From an uncultured Prevotella sp. (GTDB taxonomy: Bacteria; Bacteroidota; Bacteroidia; Bacteroidales; Bacteroidaceae): 64,000 bases of DNA. The DNA lies in assembly GCA_944321295.1 (NCBI GenBank), contig CALUKU010000003.1, forward strand, positions 62,001 through 126,000. Reading direction: 5' to 3'. Of the stretch, positions 62,662 to 64,000 are shown piece by piece. The notes under the pieces were generated by a model, which was not told the DNA's origin, made no database searches, and saw only the letters and a program-made list of their open reading frames with translations. Every line of letters begins with the position of its first letter. Positions within the stretch are counted from its first letter, which is position 1. The position numbers were made by a program, and so were the translations under genes.

Positions 62662-64000
62662 TCATTTTGCCCATTCCATGTATGGATAGCTTGTGCCTTC
62701 ATACATCTCGGGCGTGTGCTCAAGTATGTTATTGTTTAACATTTCAGCGGAAATGTCGGCGTCTGTATGATATAAACGGTTACAAGGATAACCGTTGGAA
62801 TCGAAAACTCCGTGGCGGAATATAATTGAGATGTTTTCATTATTTGGAACATTGGTTCCATATGACACCTGACCTCCAAAGTAACAGTTGTATATTATTG
62901 CGTTTTCTGGTTCGGATTCATTATATGAATTGTGGAAAACAAAACCTCCGCCACGATAATTTTCATACGGCATGCAGACGTATTCGTTGCCAAAGTTGTC
63001 GTTAGCGTAACGCGCGCCTCCTACTATCTCATTGCAAGGCGACATGTAGCAATTTTCTATTCTGCCATTATTATTGTTGGCAAAACCCGACATGTTCAAC
63101 TTGCCGAGAGCTGTGTTCCAAACCTCACCTTTAAACGCACAATTAACCAATAGGCCATTATTTACATTTACAAAACCGCTTGCCGTGTACGTGACGTGCT
63201 CGTTAGCTGACTGCGGAAAGCGTCCGCCTTCATCGTTAAGGTTAGTTATACCGCCTTCAACAATCAGATCGCGTACTACTGCTCCTTCGCTTACCATATT
63301 GATGAAGGAAGGGTCAGGACGCGAAATATTCATATTGTAAATCCGGTGCTGCTGGCCATGGAAAGTTCTGCCGACAACGTTCAGTTTCGGCCAAAATTCA
63401 CCATATCCGTCCATGTCGAGATCAGACATAAGATACCAGTCTTTGCTTTGCGTGTAATAATTACGTCCTGTCAGTACACGTTCATGGGTGTCGCCGCACA
63501 TAAAGGCAAGCCATGCCAAGCCTTCCGCCGTCAGGATTTCAAGATCGTCGTTGGCGCGTACCTTTATGTCAGAGCCGTCAGGTCCTACGCTTGCCTGCTG
63601 CGCTGCGGTAAACGCAGGTGTCGGTGTCGTGCTGTAATTGTTGAGTACGAGTGAAACAGGGTAAGTTGTGCCCACGATGATTGAACCCGTCGTTTCATCA
63701 TTACCTTTTATGCTTTCAAGCTTGTAGGGCATATACGTTCCGTCACGATCGTAATATCCTGCGCCGTGGCCTAACATGTCCCAAATTGACTTGTTCACTT
63801 TGCTGGGTATTTTTATACCACCGAGCAGGCCGTTGTTTAACGTTATGTCACATTTCTCGCTGCCCACATCCAAAAGTGCTACCTTGCCGCCGTTGACTTT
63901 AAGCGACCCACCTTCCATTGCAATACCATGTGGAAAGTAGCCGTTGTTAACTTCCACGTTGCCGTCTTGTATGGTAAAGGCTTGAAAAAGGCCGCTGTTA
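62662..64000 (-). CDS. Large secreted GLUG-like repeat protein, partial, ending at an in-frame UGA
   Basis: At least 446 residues are visible; the frame is open to the right edge and the true N-terminus is outside. The middle contains beta-helix-type repeats such as GFVNVNNGLLVNCAFKGEV and GFANNNNGRIENCYMSP, resembling the GLUG motif of adhesins and extracellular proteins. The annotated end is a UGA at 62664-62662, just before 97 further in-frame codons that carry a sorting-domain-like tail. Without that tail, a type IX cargo would not be exported to the surface. Confidence 0.72.
   Translation of the reverse strand, partial: NSGLFQAFTIQDGNVEVNNGYFPHGIAMEGGSLKVNGGKVALLDVGSEKCDITLNNGLLGGIKIPSKVNKSIWDMLGHGAGYYDRDGTYMPYKLESIKGNDETTGSIIVGTTYPVSLVLNNYSTTPTPAFTAAQQASVGPDGSDIKVRANDDLEILTAEGLAWLAFMCGDTHERVLTGRNYYTQSKDWYLMSDLDMDGYGEFWPKLNVVGRTFHGQQHRIYNMNISRPDPSFINMVSEGAVVRDLIVEGGITNLNDEGGRFPQSANEHVTYTASGFVNVNNGLLVNCAFKGEVWNTALGKLNMSGFANNNNGRIENCYMSPCNEIVGGARYANDNFGNEYVCMPYENYRGGGFVFHNSYNESEPENAIIYNCYFGGQVSYGTNVPNNENISIIFRHGVFDSNGYPCNRLYHTDADISAEMLNNNILEHTPEMYEGTSYPYMEWAK

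Noticed and set aside
62662..62664. Selenocysteine codon
   Set aside because: No selenoprotein family, no SECIS-like hairpin directly after the UGA and no lineage support.

Overview
This window looks like a chromosome segment from a Bacteroidales bacterium, most probably Prevotella or a close relative. The evidence is: many promoters of the Bacteroidetes form TAnnTTTG with an upstream TTTG; lineage-typical families (DUF3127, DUF3256, DUF4293, DUF4468, DUF4835, DUF5715, a Bacteroidetes-type omega subunit, a class 3 fructose-1,6-bisphosphatase, a GT3 glycogen synthase); a BtuG-type vitamin B12 lipoprotein; and a secreted protein with a type IX-like C-terminal sorting tail. I see no rRNA, insertion sequence, prophage or CRISPR array. 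Most of the window is core genome.

Layout. 1-4416 (minus): phoH, purC, menG, aroE, purM (cut by the left edge). 4770-6721 (plus): two exported or anchored proteins with zinc-peptidase-like motifs. 6801-9350 (minus): clpC. 10370-14625 (plus): glycogen synthase and alpha-glucan phosphorylase. 15263-15455 (minus): tRNA-Glu and tRNA-Ser, followed by a candidate small RNA, a DUF3256 gene and a phenylacetate-CoA ligase. 18761-30120 (plus): purU, hisH-hisA-hisF-hisIE, ftsE, lysC-lysA, two glycosyltransferase-like genes and fbp. 30309-32548 (minus): tRNA-Arg, tRNA-Cys, DUF4293, rpoZ, bamD. 32713-41368 (plus): uvrB, DUF4468, a small membrane protein, a putative porin, an aminotransferase and a LolC/E-like permease. 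41756-48700 (minus): a periplasmic nitroreductase, then a vitamin B12 uptake operon (cobalamin riboswitch, btuB, btuG, btuF-like, btuC). 49027-50662 (minus): an acidic hypothetical protein and a nitrilase-type amidase. 50784-53712 (plus): rarA, a 2-hydroxyacid dehydrogenase and a TRIC channel. 53900-61612 (minus): a co-directional run dnaN, DEDDh exonuclease, coaBC, DUF4835, recN, degenerate-protease/TPR protein. 61865-62296 (plus): DUF3127. 62368 to the right edge (minus): a large secreted repeat protein whose frame is interrupted by UGA just before its sorting tail.

The most unusual signal lies between the genes. Six of the long intergenic spaces (near 4.6, 9.8, 18.3, 35.1, 42.8 and 53.8 kb) each hold a short array of units with a period of 22 bases that is almost never broken (one 21-base unit). 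Units keep an outer frame close to AAAAG...CTTTTGC around a variable core, and cores in different units of one array are often complementary, so strong and sometimes interleaved hairpins can form. I do not recognise this family. Other intergenic regions hold unrelated long inverted repeats (6.7, 2.3/60.4, 41.4-41.7 and 59.5 kb).

Other points for follow-up are the in-frame UGA at 62662-62664, the candidate small RNA at 15.7-15.8 kb, the B12 operon with a BtuG surface lipoprotein but no adjacent BtuD ATPase, a glycosyltransferase-like protein that has lost its usual C-terminal half, and a DUF3127 protein that ends in an SSB-type acidic tip.
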